This document shows positions 1-8,415 of a DNA stretch of 64,000 nucleotides, in pieces. A program made the position numbers and the translations under genes. Under the pieces are notes generated by a model. It searched no databases. It saw only the letters and a list, made by a program, of their open reading frames with translations, and had not been told where the DNA came from. Source of the stretch: Actinoplanes aureus (GTDB lineage: Bacteria > Actinomycetota > Actinomycetes > Mycobacteriales > Micromonosporaceae); assembly GCF_015704865.1 (NCBI RefSeq), contig NZ_JADQTO010000013.1, positions 34,637 through 98,636 on the forward strand, read 5' to 3'. How positions within the stretch are numbered: the stretch's first letter is position 1; every line of letters starts with the position of its first letter.

Positions 1-512
1 ACGCCCGCTGGCTGCAAGCTGCCCAACGCGCCGGCGACTTCGCCGAAACCTGGGCGTACGCCTGGAACTACCCGGTGGCCTCCAGCCGGGCTGCCTACGC
101 AAAATACGGGGTACGCGGACAGAGCCTCATCGCCACCGGACACCCGGCCATGGACACCTGGCACTCCGCGAGCCTTTACGACTTCTATCGCCTGTACCGC
201 GCCACGAACGACCCGCACTACCTGCAGTACGCACGGCTACTGGCCAACGAAGCCAAACTCACCACCCAATATCCAGGCAACTCACTCGGCTACGCCCGCG
301 ACGGTCTGCTCGAGGAGGCCATCGGACTGTCTGACCTGCGATACGGCGGAGTCAGCCTGTGGCTACCTTGGAACTCGGTCGCCCACGCCGAACCTCTGGC
401 GCTGCTGAAAGACACCTACGGCAACATGGACATCGACGCGCTGTCCGCCAGCCCCAGCCGAGCCGAGCACTCCGGCGCCGACTGGCAGAACCATCCCCAG
501 CAGACACGGTGA
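1..512 (+). CDS. Secreted-glycosidase-like protein, C-terminal fragment
   Basis: The reading frame is open from base 3 at the window edge to a stop at 510-512, so the gene begins outside the window and only about 169 codons are visible. The residues are rich in Trp, Tyr, His and Ala, with helical stretches such as DTWHSASLYDFYRLYRA. This resembles the alpha/alpha barrel of six-hairpin glycosidase-type proteins, but no catalytic motif can be named from this part alone. The GH54 arabinofuranosidase downstream on the same strand supports a plant-polysaccharide role. A GTG at 75 is only an internal valine codon. The family call is tentative. Confidence 0.5.
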   Translation, partial: ARWLQAAQRAGDFAETWAYAWNYPVASSRAAYAKYGVRGQSLIATGHPAMDTWHSASLYDFYRLYRATNDPHYLQYARLLANEAKLTTQYPGNSLGYARDGLLEEAIGLSDLRYGGVSLWLPWNSVAHAEPLALLKDTYGNMDIDALSASPSRAEHSGADWQNHPQQTR

Positions 513-721
513 CTGTTCCTGGAAGGCTGCAACGCGGTCGTCCCTCGCGTCGCCGAGGTGCGGCATCAATGCGGAAGGCACCGCCCCGCCACAACCGTAA
601 AGACGCGCGCCCCCCGCACCCCTGGTGACGTTCGAAGAAATGCTGGCGCCTAGCGCGCATGGAGCTTCTGATCGGTGGCGATCCATGCCGTCCCGATATA
701 GGTAAACCAGAAGGGAATAAT

Positions 722-2224
722 ATGCTGTCAAAGAGAAATCCTGCTCGAATGCCGCGCACAATCATGCTGGCAGTCGCCAGCTTGGTAGCCACGACCGTCA
801 TGGTGCCGAGTAGTGGCGGTACCGCGCACGCGGCGCCCGTCATGCCGTGCGACATCTACGCAAGCGGCGGTACGCCCTGCGTCGCGGCGCATTCCACTAC
901 TCGCGCCCTTTACGGTGCCTATACGGGCCGGCTTTACCAGGTCCGGCGCCTGTCGGACAACGCTGTACGCGACATCTCGGCTCTGACCGCCGGCGGAGTG
1001 GCGAACGCCGGCGCGCAGGACGCGTTCTGCGTGAACACGACGTGCCTCATCACCGTCATCTACGACCAGTCGCCGCGCGGGAACCACCTCACGCAGGCGC
1101 CCGGGGGCGCCTTTGCCGGACCGGAGCCGGGCGGCTGGGACCGACTGGCGACGGCGACGGCTGCGCCGGTCACGGTCCGTGGCCAAAAGGCGTACGGCAT
1201 CATGATCACTCCGGGGACGGGCTACCGGGACAACGTGACGAACGGGATCCCAGTCGGTGACCAGCCGGAAGGCATCTACTCCGTCCTGGACGGCACGCAT
1301 TACAACAACGGCTGTTGTTTCGACTACGGCAATATGGAGCCGAGCGTGACCGTCACCAACCTCGGCGCCATGGAAACGATCTACTTCGGGCTCGGCGGCG
1401 GATGGGGTGCCGGCGGCGGATCAGGTCCGTGGATCATGGCCGACCTGGAAATGGGTATCTTCTCCGGCCGGAACCGTGGCACCAACACAGCGAACCCGCC
1501 ACTCAGTCATCGGTTCCTGACGGCGATCGTCAAGGGCAACTCGGGCAATCAGTGGGCGATCCGCGGCGGCAACGCCAACAGCGGTTCGCTGCTCAACATC
1601 TACGAGGGTCCACGTCCCGACGCCAATTACAACCCGATGAGAAAGGAAGGCGCTATCGGCCTCGGCATCGGGGGCGACAACAGTCCCTGGGGTGCCGGCA
1701 CGTGGTACGAGGGTGCGATGACGGCCGGTTACCCGTCGGCCGCCACCGAGAATGCCGTGCAGGCCAACATCGCGGCTGCCGGCTACACCGCCGCTGCGCC
1801 GCCGGCGCAGACGCGGACGATCCGCAACCAGCACAGCAACCTCTGCCTCGACGACTACAACTGGGCGACCAACGACGGCGCCGAAGTCCGGCAGTGGGCC
1901 TGCAATGGTTCCGCCGTCCAGCAATGGGACATCAGGCCCGCTGCCGGGGACTGGTCCACCATCGTCAACCGGCACAGCGGCAAGTGTCTGGACAACTACA
2001 ACTTCGGCACCGCCAATGGCGCCGAAGTCCGCCAGTGGACCTGTACCGGCAACGACGCCCAACTGTGGCGGATCGTCGACGCGGGCAGTGGCTTCTCCTG
2101 GATCATGAACAGACACTTCAACCACATGTGCCTGGACGACTACAACTGGGAAACAGCCAACGGCGCCGAGGTGCGCCAATGGGAATGCAACACCCTGCCC
2201 ACGCAACGGTGGCGCATCTCCTGA
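722..2224 (+). CDS. GH54 alpha-L-arabinofuranosidase with C-terminal ricin-type lectin domain
   Basis: Secreted 500-residue enzyme expected to release arabinofuranose from arabinan or arabinoxylan. The ATG at 722 is preferred to the in-frame ATG at 659 because AGAAGGG lies 5-11 bases upstream and it gives a normal signal peptide (basic start, hydrophobic core, cleavage near GTAHA, residues 1-37). Residues about 40-360 match the AbfB catalytic fold. By comparison with the fungal enzyme, the nucleophile is Glu243 in ADLEMG and the acid/base is Asp319 in GGDNS. Residues about 370-500 carry three beta-trefoil repeats, each with a CLD/CLDN start and a QxW end (CBM13). Fungal GH54 enzymes usually carry CBM42 instead, so the binding module differs. 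No operon partner follows. Confidence 0.92.
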   Translation: MLSKRNPARMPRTIMLAVASLVATTVMVPSSGGTAHAAPVMPCDIYASGGTPCVAAHSTTRALYGAYTGRLYQVRRLSDNAVRDISALTAGGVANAGAQDAFCVNTTCLITVIYDQSPRGNHLTQAPGGAFAGPEPGGWDRLATATAAPVTVRGQKAYGIMITPGTGYRDNVTNGIPVGDQPEGIYSVLDGTHYNNGCCFDYGNMEPSVTVTNLGAMETIYFGLGGGWGAGGGSGPWIMADLEMGIFSGRNRGTNTANPPLSHRFLTAIVKGNSGNQWAIRGGNANSGSLLNIYEGPRPDANYNPMRKEGAIGLGIGGDNSPWGAGTWYEGAMTAGYPSAATENAVQANIAAAGYTAAAPPAQTRTIRNQHSNLCLDDYNWATNDGAEVRQWACNGSAVQQWDIRPAAGDWSTIVNRHSGKCLDNYNFGTANGAEVRQWTCTGNDAQLWRIVDAGSGFSWIMNRHFNHMCLDDYNWETANGAEVRQWECNTLPTQRWRIS

Positions 2225-2299
2225 TCAGGAAAATGCGTGCACCCAGTGGTGGGTCGCGTCATGGGACACGGCGCACCACTCGGGGTGGCATGGGACCTG

Positions 2300-2575
2300 C
2301 TAGCTGTGATGTCCAGCCAGGTTGTTCAACCGGGTGATGGGTGCCAGTTTGCCCACGGCGATGGGGGGCCGGTGATGGTTGTAGTCGTGCTGGAAGGCGG
2401 GTAGTGCTGCGCGGCGAGCTCTTTCGGAGGGGTAGAACTTCGCGAAGGCCCAGCCGTCGGCCAGGTGCGGTGGAAGCGTTCGACCTTCCCGTTGGTCTGT
2501 GGCCGGTAAGGGCGGGTCTTCTTTATGGTTATGCCAGTTCGGCGCAGGTGTCGCGCCAGAGATGGGATTTGTGGG
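2300..2575 (-). pseudogene. IS481-family transposase, C-terminal remnant
   Basis: On the minus strand the DDE-integrase C terminus can be read only by changing frame. One frame gives HKSHLWRDTCAEL, the next gives KKTRPYRPQTNGKVERFHRT, and after a one-base loss near 2466 a third gives LADGWAFAKFY and ends NNLAGHHS at the stop (2300-2302). The catalytic Glu of the last DDE motif is in KVERF. Recognisable homology starts abruptly near 2575, so the N-terminal HTH and first catalytic Asp are gone. This is a dead fragment and no terminal inverted repeats were identified. Confidence 0.85.
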
Positions 2576-3169
2576 CTCACTGGGCCCGCGACTTCCTGAA
2601 AGTTCCCGGAACACCCCGTTCTGCGTGCTCGCGCTCCCGCCCGGGCAGTCCCGGACCCTGCTCTGGGTCGTGTGGCGCGGGCCCCGTTTATCCCCCCGAA
2701 ACCCCGCCTGCGCAGCGAAGCCGGCCCGGGCTGACCTGCCGGGCCTTGCCCACGGGTCACGGACGTAGCAGCGGTAATGCTGGTCGCTGTGCGCCCCGCC
2801 TGGAGAGCCCGACATACCGGCGCAGCAAGCGTTTGCCGGTCGTCGTATCGCGACAGTCGCACTGTTCGAACAAGCCTGGCGTCGACTTCGCGTGCTCCGG
2901 GATCCGTGGCTTACGGAATGGTCGGGCTCGGTACCGCCCATTGGGCCGTGTTGCCGTGCATGGTCAGCGGGCGATGCGCCCTGTTGTCGGCGTACGGGTT
3001 CCGGTGCGAAGTCGGGTACGCCAAATGAGTACAGACCAGGGCGTGGAGCACTCGGGACGCTGCGGCGGCGACCGACCTGGCGATTCGCGTCCACTGATCA
3101 CGATGAGTAGCCGGTGGGCGAGGGGCTGGCGCTCGCATCGCGGCCAGAAGCGGATGAGGTTGGCCGAGA
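2576..3169. other. Gene-free stretch
   Basis: No supported gene in about 590 bases. Open frames exist on both strands, but none resembles a known family. The stretch holds one copy (2680-2712) of a C-rich sequence repeated near 10220. It probably belongs to the accessory DNA around the transposase remnant. Confidence 0.6.
2680..2712 (+). repeat. C-rich imperfect repeat, copy 1
   Basis: About 33 bases centred on CCCGTTTATCCCCCCGAAA. A similar sequence, CCCGTTTACCCCCGAAAA, lies at 10220-10254 in the same orientation, and the matches continue on both sides. Both copies lie inside the proposed integrated element, the second close to its att end. The function is unknown. Confidence 0.5.
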
Positions 3170-3751
3170 TCAGAAGAGCCACCGGTCGAGCACTCCGGGC
3201 CAGAATTGCCGCTCGTGATCGCCGTCTGCGATGGCGGCCGGATCAATAATCTCAATCCGACGGAGCAGATCGGCAAGCTCGGCGAGTGCCTGCTCCTCCG
3301 CCTCGGCGCTCTCGTCCCAGCGGTCGAAAGCGGACGACTCGGCGAAGCAACTGCCGACCATGTGTAGCGAGCACAACCATTGGCTGATCGAGGAGTTCAC
3401 AAAGGAACTGTCCCCACGCCCGTCCGCCGGCCACAGCCGAATCTCGCCGGTTTCCGGTACGGCGCCGTATTCCCAGGTGGTGTGTGCGGGCCCGTCGTTG
3501 GACTCGAAAGCCAGCCTGTACATCGTCGGCGCGGCGCGGAAAGAGACCTCCTCGACGAGGTCGTCGAGCAACGGCACGCCGCTGAAAATCAGCGCAGCCT
3601 TCTCCGATTGCGGAAGTCGCCATGCCGCCACGTCTGTCTCGGTCGCGCGCCTGACACGCCCGCGGCCGGCCCAAGACTCGAGTTGTTCCATCGTTGGCGG
3701 TATCGCAGGCCGATCAGAAACCACGTCCAGACGATAGTCCGGCGGCTTCAC
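3170..3751 (-). CDS. SUKH-4-like immunity protein
   Basis: 193 residues, soluble, with no signal or membrane segment. The middle and C-terminal part (about residues 85-160) shows the SUKH-4 pattern: a strand ending in YRLAFES, then TGEIRLWP, then FVNSSISQWLCSLH, the aligned NSS plus hydrophobic helix typical of SUKH proteins. SUKH-family proteins commonly neutralise polymorphic or contact-dependent toxins, or sit in immunity clusters. No matching toxin gene is adjacent, so this looks like an orphan immunity gene in accessory DNA. The Met at 3751 is the longest start; a later Met (MEQLESW) is possible. The family call is by motif recognition only. Confidence 0.7.
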   Translation of the reverse strand: MKPPDYRLDVVSDRPAIPPTMEQLESWAGRGRVRRATETDVAAWRLPQSEKAALIFSGVPLLDDLVEEVSFRAAPTMYRLAFESNDGPAHTTWEYGAVPETGEIRLWPADGRGDSSFVNSSISQWLCSLHMVGSCFAESSAFDRWDESAEAEEQALAELADLLRRIEIIDPAAIADGDHERQFWPGVLDRWLF

Positions 3752-3899
3752 CGCAGTGCATCCGCCGACATCCGTTCATCGGCTGAGCATCGCTGGCTAC
3801 GTTCCGCTGACGCGCCCCCCGCGCGTCAACCTGCTTGTCCTTGGCGGAGAACAAGCCGACCAGCATCACGTCGGCGCCCGCCATTAGGCTGGACAAACT

Positions 3900-4811
3900 T
3901 CACGCGTACGCCTCCTGGAACCAACGGGTTGCGAGCAGCGACGCCCGCTGCCGGACCCGCTCGACGCCCGCCGGGGTGTTGTAGGCGGCGAACGGTGGCC
4001 ACTGGAACACGTAGACGGCCATCTCCTCGGCGAGTAACGCCCGTTCCAGCGCGCGACGCCCGACGTCACGGTTCCTCAGATAGGCGGCGGCGAGTTCGGG
4101 CGGTGCCGTCACCCCGGCGGGCGCCGCTCGCACGTTGAGGAACGACAGGTCCGCACCCGGCCGCCCGGTGCCGGACATCTGCCAGTCGAGGAAGATCAGC
4201 GACTCGTCGGCCACTGCGATGTTGCCGGTGTGGCAGTCGCCGTGCACGAACACCGACGGCAGTACATCCATCGCGTTCGCCAGCTCCTCACGTGCCGCGA
4301 TGACGTCGGCGAGGCGCGGCAATGTCGCACCCCAGAACCGGTCTACGGCGACGAGATCAGGGGCTGCGAGAGCCGAACGCAACGTGTCAGGGCGAGCCCA
4401 TCCGAACTCGCCCATGTCCGTCTCGTGCAGCGCGGCCAGGTCGCGGCCGAGCGCCGCCCACATAGCCGGCGTCCACGCTCCGGCAGGGACCGGGGTGCCC
4501 GTTGCCGCCAGTAGCAGCGTGATGCCCTTGTCATCATCTGCTGCCGTCAGCAGCCTCGGCGTGCACACCGGCACCCGAGCCGCCAATTCCGAGTAGAAAC
4601 GCAGCTCACGTCGGGCGGCAGTGAGTGCCTCCGATCCCAGCGCCACCGGCGTCAGCTTGAGATAGGCGGCGTCACCACTCGAGGTCCGTACGGCGTGGAC
4701 ACCGGCGCCCGAGCGCGACTCCAGGCTTGCCGGTGACTGATCCGGCTCCAACCCGAAGCGCTGCAACGCGGACCGCAAGAGACTGCCGCCAACGGAGCGA
4801 TCGGACTGCAC
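3900..4811 (-). CDS. Aminoglycoside-phosphotransferase-family kinase
   Basis: 303 residues with the APH/choline-kinase fold. The N lobe has AYLKLTP, with the likely ATP-binding Lys. The C lobe has the Brenner motif HGDCHTGN (catalytic Asp plus metal-binding Asn) and FLDWQ in place of DFG. It should phosphorylate a small hydroxylated molecule, but the substrate (antibiotic, sugar or other) cannot be told from sequence. The start is a GTG at 4809-4811 with no strong ribosome site. It stands alone and is not evidently co-transcribed with its neighbours. Confidence 0.85.
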   Translation of the reverse strand: MQSDRSVGGSLLRSALQRFGLEPDQSPASLESRSGAGVHAVRTSSGDAAYLKLTPVALGSEALTAARRELRFYSELAARVPVCTPRLLTAADDDKGITLLLAATGTPVPAGAWTPAMWAALGRDLAALHETDMGEFGWARPDTLRSALAAPDLVAVDRFWGATLPRLADVIAAREELANAMDVLPSVFVHGDCHTGNIAVADESLIFLDWQMSGTGRPGADLSFLNVRAAPAGVTAPPELAAAYLRNRDVGRRALERALLAEEMAVYVFQWPPFAAYNTPAGVERVRQRASLLATRWFQEAYA

Positions 4812-5124
4812 ATCGCGAGTTTATCAATGGCGATTCGTTCTCACTTGTAGTCCGACTGACAGGGAATCCACGACCGTTCCTCGGCGACAAATTCCGAGAC
4901 GCACTCTTCTCGGCTAAGTCGTGCATGCGATCCTCGACCCCGGACGAAACGGACGGTGACTGTCGGGTCTAAGCTGACACGCAGTGACAGCGGCAGCTTC
5001 GGCAGGCGAATCCGGCCTTGTAGTGTGTTCGGTAGCCCGCGTGCTCGTGTAGGCCCGGCGGACCTGCATTCCAAGGTTGGCGGCGCGGCCCGGTCCGTTG
5101 CGCCGGGTATGCCGGGATGGATGG
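4812..5124. other. Intergenic region without a recognised gene
   Basis: About 310 bases between two leftward genes. Open frames here have unconvincing composition. It should contain the promoter of the APH-family gene, but no clear -10/-35 pair was picked out. Confidence 0.5.
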
Positions 5125-5760
5125 CTATCCGAAGATGCGTCTTGCCCATCGCACCTCACCGCTGTTGTCGACGTAGATCAACGCCACCACGATCTCGCGT
5201 TCAGCGTCCGCGAATGGGATGGGCCCATCGCCCCATTGGCGGAACCACGCGGTCATTGTTCCCGCCTCAGTGGCCGGCGCGTCCACCGCCGCGGTGGGCA
5301 GGTTGGTACGGCCATTGACATCGGTGTAGTTCGTTTCCGCGACTCCTTCCAGCCAGTCATAATGCTGGGCCAGGGCCTCATAAGCGCCTGCCCAGTTCGA
5401 TCCCGTCGCGCCCTCGGAGTTCCAGCCCCCGTCTGCGGCCAGCGGACGTGGCGGAGTCACGCGCCCGTCGAGCGCGAGCAACTGGAACGACCCATTGGAA
5501 TGTGCTGACGCTGACCACCGAAGCCGAACCACCACGGATTGGCTCGGACCGTGAAGCCGAGTTGCCGTGCGCGGTGGCGCGCCAAGCCGGACGGCCACAT
5601 CCTCGAAGGTGTCCTGCGTAGCAAGAGCGGCCTCAACATGAACCGCTAGCCCATCCCCGCCACGAGCCCACTCCCGTTCCCGCTGCACGCGCAGAAGTAC
5701 AACGCCGACAACGACAAGTACAGCGGCTGCAACTACAGAGGCGATCACGGCCCGTCTCAC
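5125..5760 (-). CDS. Membrane-anchored hypothetical protein
   Basis: Family not recognised. With the GTG at 5758-5760 as start the protein has 211 residues, beginning VRRAVIASVVAAAVLVVVGVVLL: a short basic tip and one transmembrane helix or uncleaved signal, then a soluble domain outside the cell. An upstream ATG at 5847 would add 29 unlikely residues. The C-terminal half contains FRQWGDGPIPFAD and ends WARRIFG. It neighbours other small membrane proteins in a region with no obvious operon. Confidence 0.6.
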   Translation of the reverse strand: MRRAVIASVVAAAVLVVVGVVLLRVQREREWARGGDGLAVHVEAALATQDTFEDVAVRLGAPPRTATRLHGPSQSVVVRLRWSASAHSNGSFQLLALDGRVTPPRPLAADGGWNSEGATGSNWAGAYEALAQHYDWLEGVAETNYTDVNGRTNLPTAAVDAPATEAGTMTAWFRQWGDGPIPFADAEREIVVALIYVDNSGEVRWARRIFG

Positions 5761-6031
5761 TGCCGCATTGTCACAGATGTCCTCGCGGACAGGAGTCGAT
5801 GCCGTCGATGTTCGTCCGCCGTGCAACCGCAGATCTGCAGGTAGCACGGGCGCGGACGCCGGACTGGCAGGGCCAGCTTGTGGCTGCGACCTGTCTTCCG
5901 CGTTTGCAGCGGGAAGAGGCGCGGATCGCGGCAGGAGCGCGTCTGGCTCGGCCCGGTAGGGCTAGCCCTACCGAAATCACGGGGTGCTGCCGCAGTGCCC
6001 CGGAGGCGTCGCCGTTGATGTACTCGGACTC

Positions 6032-6724
6032 ATGCGATCTTCTCCTGCGGCCACCATAGGCGCCCTCTGTTGGGTTGCCGCTGCTCCGTTGTTCCTGACC
6101 GCGAACGTCGTCGTCGGACTAGCCTGGGACGATCCAGCCTTCAGCTGGGCGAACAACAACATCAGCGATCTGGGGAACGTGACCTGCGGCGTTTGGGACA
6201 CCACCCGTCCCCGGTACGTCTGCTCACCGTGGCACGACACCATGAATGCGGCCTTCGTGCTGACCGCGGCTCTGCTCATTGCCGGGCTGGTGTTGACATG
6301 GCGGATGTGGGGACAGGGAAAGGCGGTCCGCTGGGGCCGGTGGCTGATGGCGTTCGGGGCGGCCGGTCTGGGGCTGGCCGGCGCTTTCCCCGCAGACACC
6401 AACGAGAACATGCACCTGCTCGGCGCATTGTTCGTCTTCGTGTGCGGGAATGCGGGATTGCTGGCCGCAGGGTGCGCCCGCAATGGCACGCTGCCGGCTC
6501 GGTTACGGCCGGCGACCCTGACGCTCGGCGTGCTCGGAACGGCCGGCAGCGTACTTTTCATCGCACAGCAAGGGGTAGGCCTGGGCCTAGGAGGAATGGA
6601 ACGTGTCGCTGTCTTCCCCTTGCAGATATGGGCCTGCTACGCCGGCTGCTTGCTGTACCGGACAGCGCGCAGGAATCGCTTCCGCGAGAATCGAAGCACC
6701 GGAGAAGCGAGCAGCAAGAGATAG
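6032..6724 (+). CDS. DUF998-type integral membrane protein
   Basis: About 230 residues with six hydrophobic helices. After the first helix comes WANNNISDLGNVTCG and then a two-cysteine loop (VCSPWHDTMNAAFV), a pattern typical of DUF998 proteins, whose biochemical function is not established. The ATG at 6032 is chosen because the first helix starts directly after it; an in-frame GTG at 5984 would add 16 residues. Neither has a good ribosome site. The tail is basic and cytoplasmic. There is no co-directional neighbour. Confidence 0.75.
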   Translation: MRSSPAATIGALCWVAAAPLFLTANVVVGLAWDDPAFSWANNNISDLGNVTCGVWDTTRPRYVCSPWHDTMNAAFVLTAALLIAGLVLTWRMWGQGKAVRWGRWLMAFGAAGLGLAGAFPADTNENMHLLGALFVFVCGNAGLLAAGCARNGTLPARLRPATLTLGVLGTAGSVLFIAQQGVGLGLGGMERVAVFPLQIWACYAGCLLYRTARRNRFRENRSTGEASSKR

Positions 6725-7036
6725 CGCCAGGTCGACCACGGAACGTAACGGCCCGTCATCGGCCAACGCGCACGATCGGCGGCAGATCCGGATGCCGACG
6801 AACTCCAGGTGATGACTCCGTCTGCCAGGGTGCGGGAAGGGTCGTAGCGTGTCTGGAAGTTCCCGACCAACAACCTCGTCGTCGATGGCGATCCCGCCGT
6901 GGAGGCCGTCACCGCGGAACGTCTCCCGCAGGTAGTCGACGAACCAGTCACCGAACTGGTCCTCCTCGTTACAGATCATCCCGTAGATCTGGAAGTTGGC
7001 GCCGTTGTCGGGCAGCAGGACGTGTTAGTTCGTGCC
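6690..7036 (-). pseudogene. Multiply frameshifted remnant, family unknown
   Basis: Protein-like sequence can be followed on the minus strand only by switching frames. One frame gives VLLPDNGANFQIYGMIC and EEDQFGDWFVDYLRE (interrupted upstream by TAA), a second gives NFQTRYDPSRTLADGVI, a third gives RHPDLPPIV, and the second resumes with RYVPWSTW. The last part matches the in-frame remnant at 8260-8345 (RRPDLPPIV ... RYAAWLW). The gene therefore belonged to the same unknown family as that second remnant. Several indels make it non-functional. Confidence 0.55.
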
Positions 7037-7425
7037 GCCGCTGTAGTTGGCCTTCGTTGCGATTGCGGAGCAACGCCCAGCCCTTTGGCGCCGCAGAGCT
7101 ACGGCCTGCGAGACATCAGGCAACGTTGGTGACCGTCACGAGATCTTGCGGCACATCGGGTATTGCGGGATCACCGACTGGTACGGCGGGCGGCCGGGAG
7201 ACGCACCGCTGACGCCAGGCTTGAGCTACCCGCATCCCCGAACTCTCAGACCGATGGGAGCTGCCGCGTCGTTGTCAGCGCTCGTTCGCTACCTCCCTGT
7301 CAGCGGGATTCGCCACGGCTGACAGCTGTGGCCTTGCCCAGTGCGAAACCGGGGATCGCGGGATTGGTGACCATCGCCCGGTCGCGCCGCCGGCGGCTCC
7401 CGGCGAGCCGCGGCGTGACCAGGTT
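7037..7425. other. Gene-free stretch with one copy of a 21-base direct repeat
   Basis: About 390 bases between the remnant and cheW with no supported gene. It contains the first copy of a 21-base repeat at 7269-7289. Confidence 0.5.
7269..7289 (+). repeat. 21-base direct repeat, copy 1
   Basis: The sequence starting TCGTTGTCAGCGCTCGTTC is identical over 21 bases to 7981-8001. The two copies flank the cheW gene. The core TTGTCAGCGCT resembles a half-palindromic operator around AGCGCT. Confidence 0.8.
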
Positions 7426-7863
7426 CTAGGCCGTGACGCGGGCGGTGTTCACGCACTCGGCGACGTCCAGCACCAGCAGCAGCCGACCTTCGGTCTTGTA
7501 CGCGCCGGTGACCAGCGCCCGTGACGGGCCGGTCAGTGTTGCCGGCGGCTCCTCGAACAACTGCGCGTCCAGGTCGGCGACCTGCCCGATGCGGTCCACC
7601 AATAGGCTCACCGGCTCACCGGCGTACCGCACGATCACGTTCATCACCAGGCCGGACATGTCGCGCCGCGGCAACCCGAACTGCACACGCAGGTCCACCG
7701 CGGCGATCACCTGCCCGCGCAGATTGAACAGTCCACCGACCGCATTCGGTGCCAGCGGCACCGGCGTGTACTCGCTGTACGACAGCACCTCCTGCACAGC
7801 GTCCACGTCCACGCCGAAGAACTGGCCGGCGACATCGAAGGTGACGAACTGGCGACTGGACAT
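7426..7863 (-). CDS. cheW: CheW-like chemotaxis coupling protein
   Basis: 145 residues from the ATG at 7861-7863, which follows a GGGAG ribosome site by about 7 bases; the longer frame upstream is not needed. The chain is a CheW beta-barrel: QFVTFDVAGQFFGVDVDAVQEVL, then the conserved NLRGQVIAAVDLR turn, and LLVDRIGQV in the second subdomain. CheW links methyl-accepting receptors to CheA. No cheA, receptor or other chemotaxis gene is nearby, so this is a solitary copy. Motile spores in Actinoplanes-like genera would explain a chemotaxis set elsewhere. Confidence 0.9.
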   Translation of the reverse strand: MSSRQFVTFDVAGQFFGVDVDAVQEVLSYSEYTPVPLAPNAVGGLFNLRGQVIAAVDLRVQFGLPRRDMSGLVMNVIVRYAGEPVSLLVDRIGQVADLDAQLFEEPPATLTGPSRALVTGAYKTEGRLLLVLDVAECVNTARVTA

Positions 7864-8259
7864 GTGCAACTCCCGGGGGTGATGACCGCCAGGCGACATG
7901 CCGCGACGGGTCGACAGGACTATCGGAAGATCGAGTACCTGAACCAAGGGATCCGGCGTGATCAATTGGGAGTCGCCACATCGTTGTCAGCGCTCGTTCG
8001 CCATCGAAATGCCAGCAGTTTCCCACTGCCGACATGCAGCTTCGGTCAGACCTGCGGCCCGGCGCGACTTCTGTCCGCGGCCGGGCTCTCCTATGCCGCA
8101 GCGCTGCGCGGCATCCTCAACTCGGCAGTTCAATACGCCGACCGGCAGAGGCTGCCGACCACCGAGCGTGAGCGCTTGGCGCGAACGGGAGACGGCCCCC
8201 AAGAGTGAGTCCGACCGGGCGGTCCGCTCATCGGCTGAAGCAGGACGCCCGGACGCGCG
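7864..8259. other. Region upstream of cheW, no gene seen
   Basis: Holds the presumed cheW promoter (reading leftward) and the second 21-base repeat at 7981-8001. Open frames here have no recognisable content. Confidence 0.5.
7981..8001 (+). repeat. 21-base direct repeat, copy 2
   Basis: Identical to 7269-7289. It lies about 118 bases upstream of the cheW start and so could be a regulator-binding site. Confidence 0.8.
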
Positions 8260-8345
8260 TCACCACAGCCACGCAGCGTAACGGCTGAGCCCGGCGGCGA
8301 GCACGATCGGCGGCAGATCCGGACGCCGGCCGGTCACGTAGCTAG
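8260..8345 (-). pseudogene. C-terminal gene remnant related to 6690-7036
   Basis: On the minus strand this reads YVTGRRPDLPPIV and then GLSRYAAWLW before a stop at 8260-8262. The DNA at 8276-8328 aligns with 6744-6797, including 23 identical bases ending ...GGCAGATCCGGA. No start or N-terminal part was found, so it is taken as a 3' remnant of a paralogue. The family is unknown. Confidence 0.4.
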
Positions 8346-8415
8346 CGCTCGACGAGAGGCGGCTCGCGGCAAGTAATTGCGTGCAGATTTCGCGCCTGCG
8401 GATCACCCTGGGGGC

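Noticed and set aside
2300..3094. A single 264-codon minus-strand protein
   Set aside because: Only its last part matches a transposase and the match jumps frames; the rest has no protein-like content.
3714..3896. Small leftward gene between the SUKH-4-like and APH-like genes
   Set aside because: Sixty codons with no ribosome site, no family resemblance and partial overlap with the SUKH-4-like gene.
7269..8001. Insertion sequence bounded by the 21-base repeats
   Set aside because: The enclosed gene is cheW, there is no transposase, no inverted ends, and the repeat is too long for a target-site duplication.
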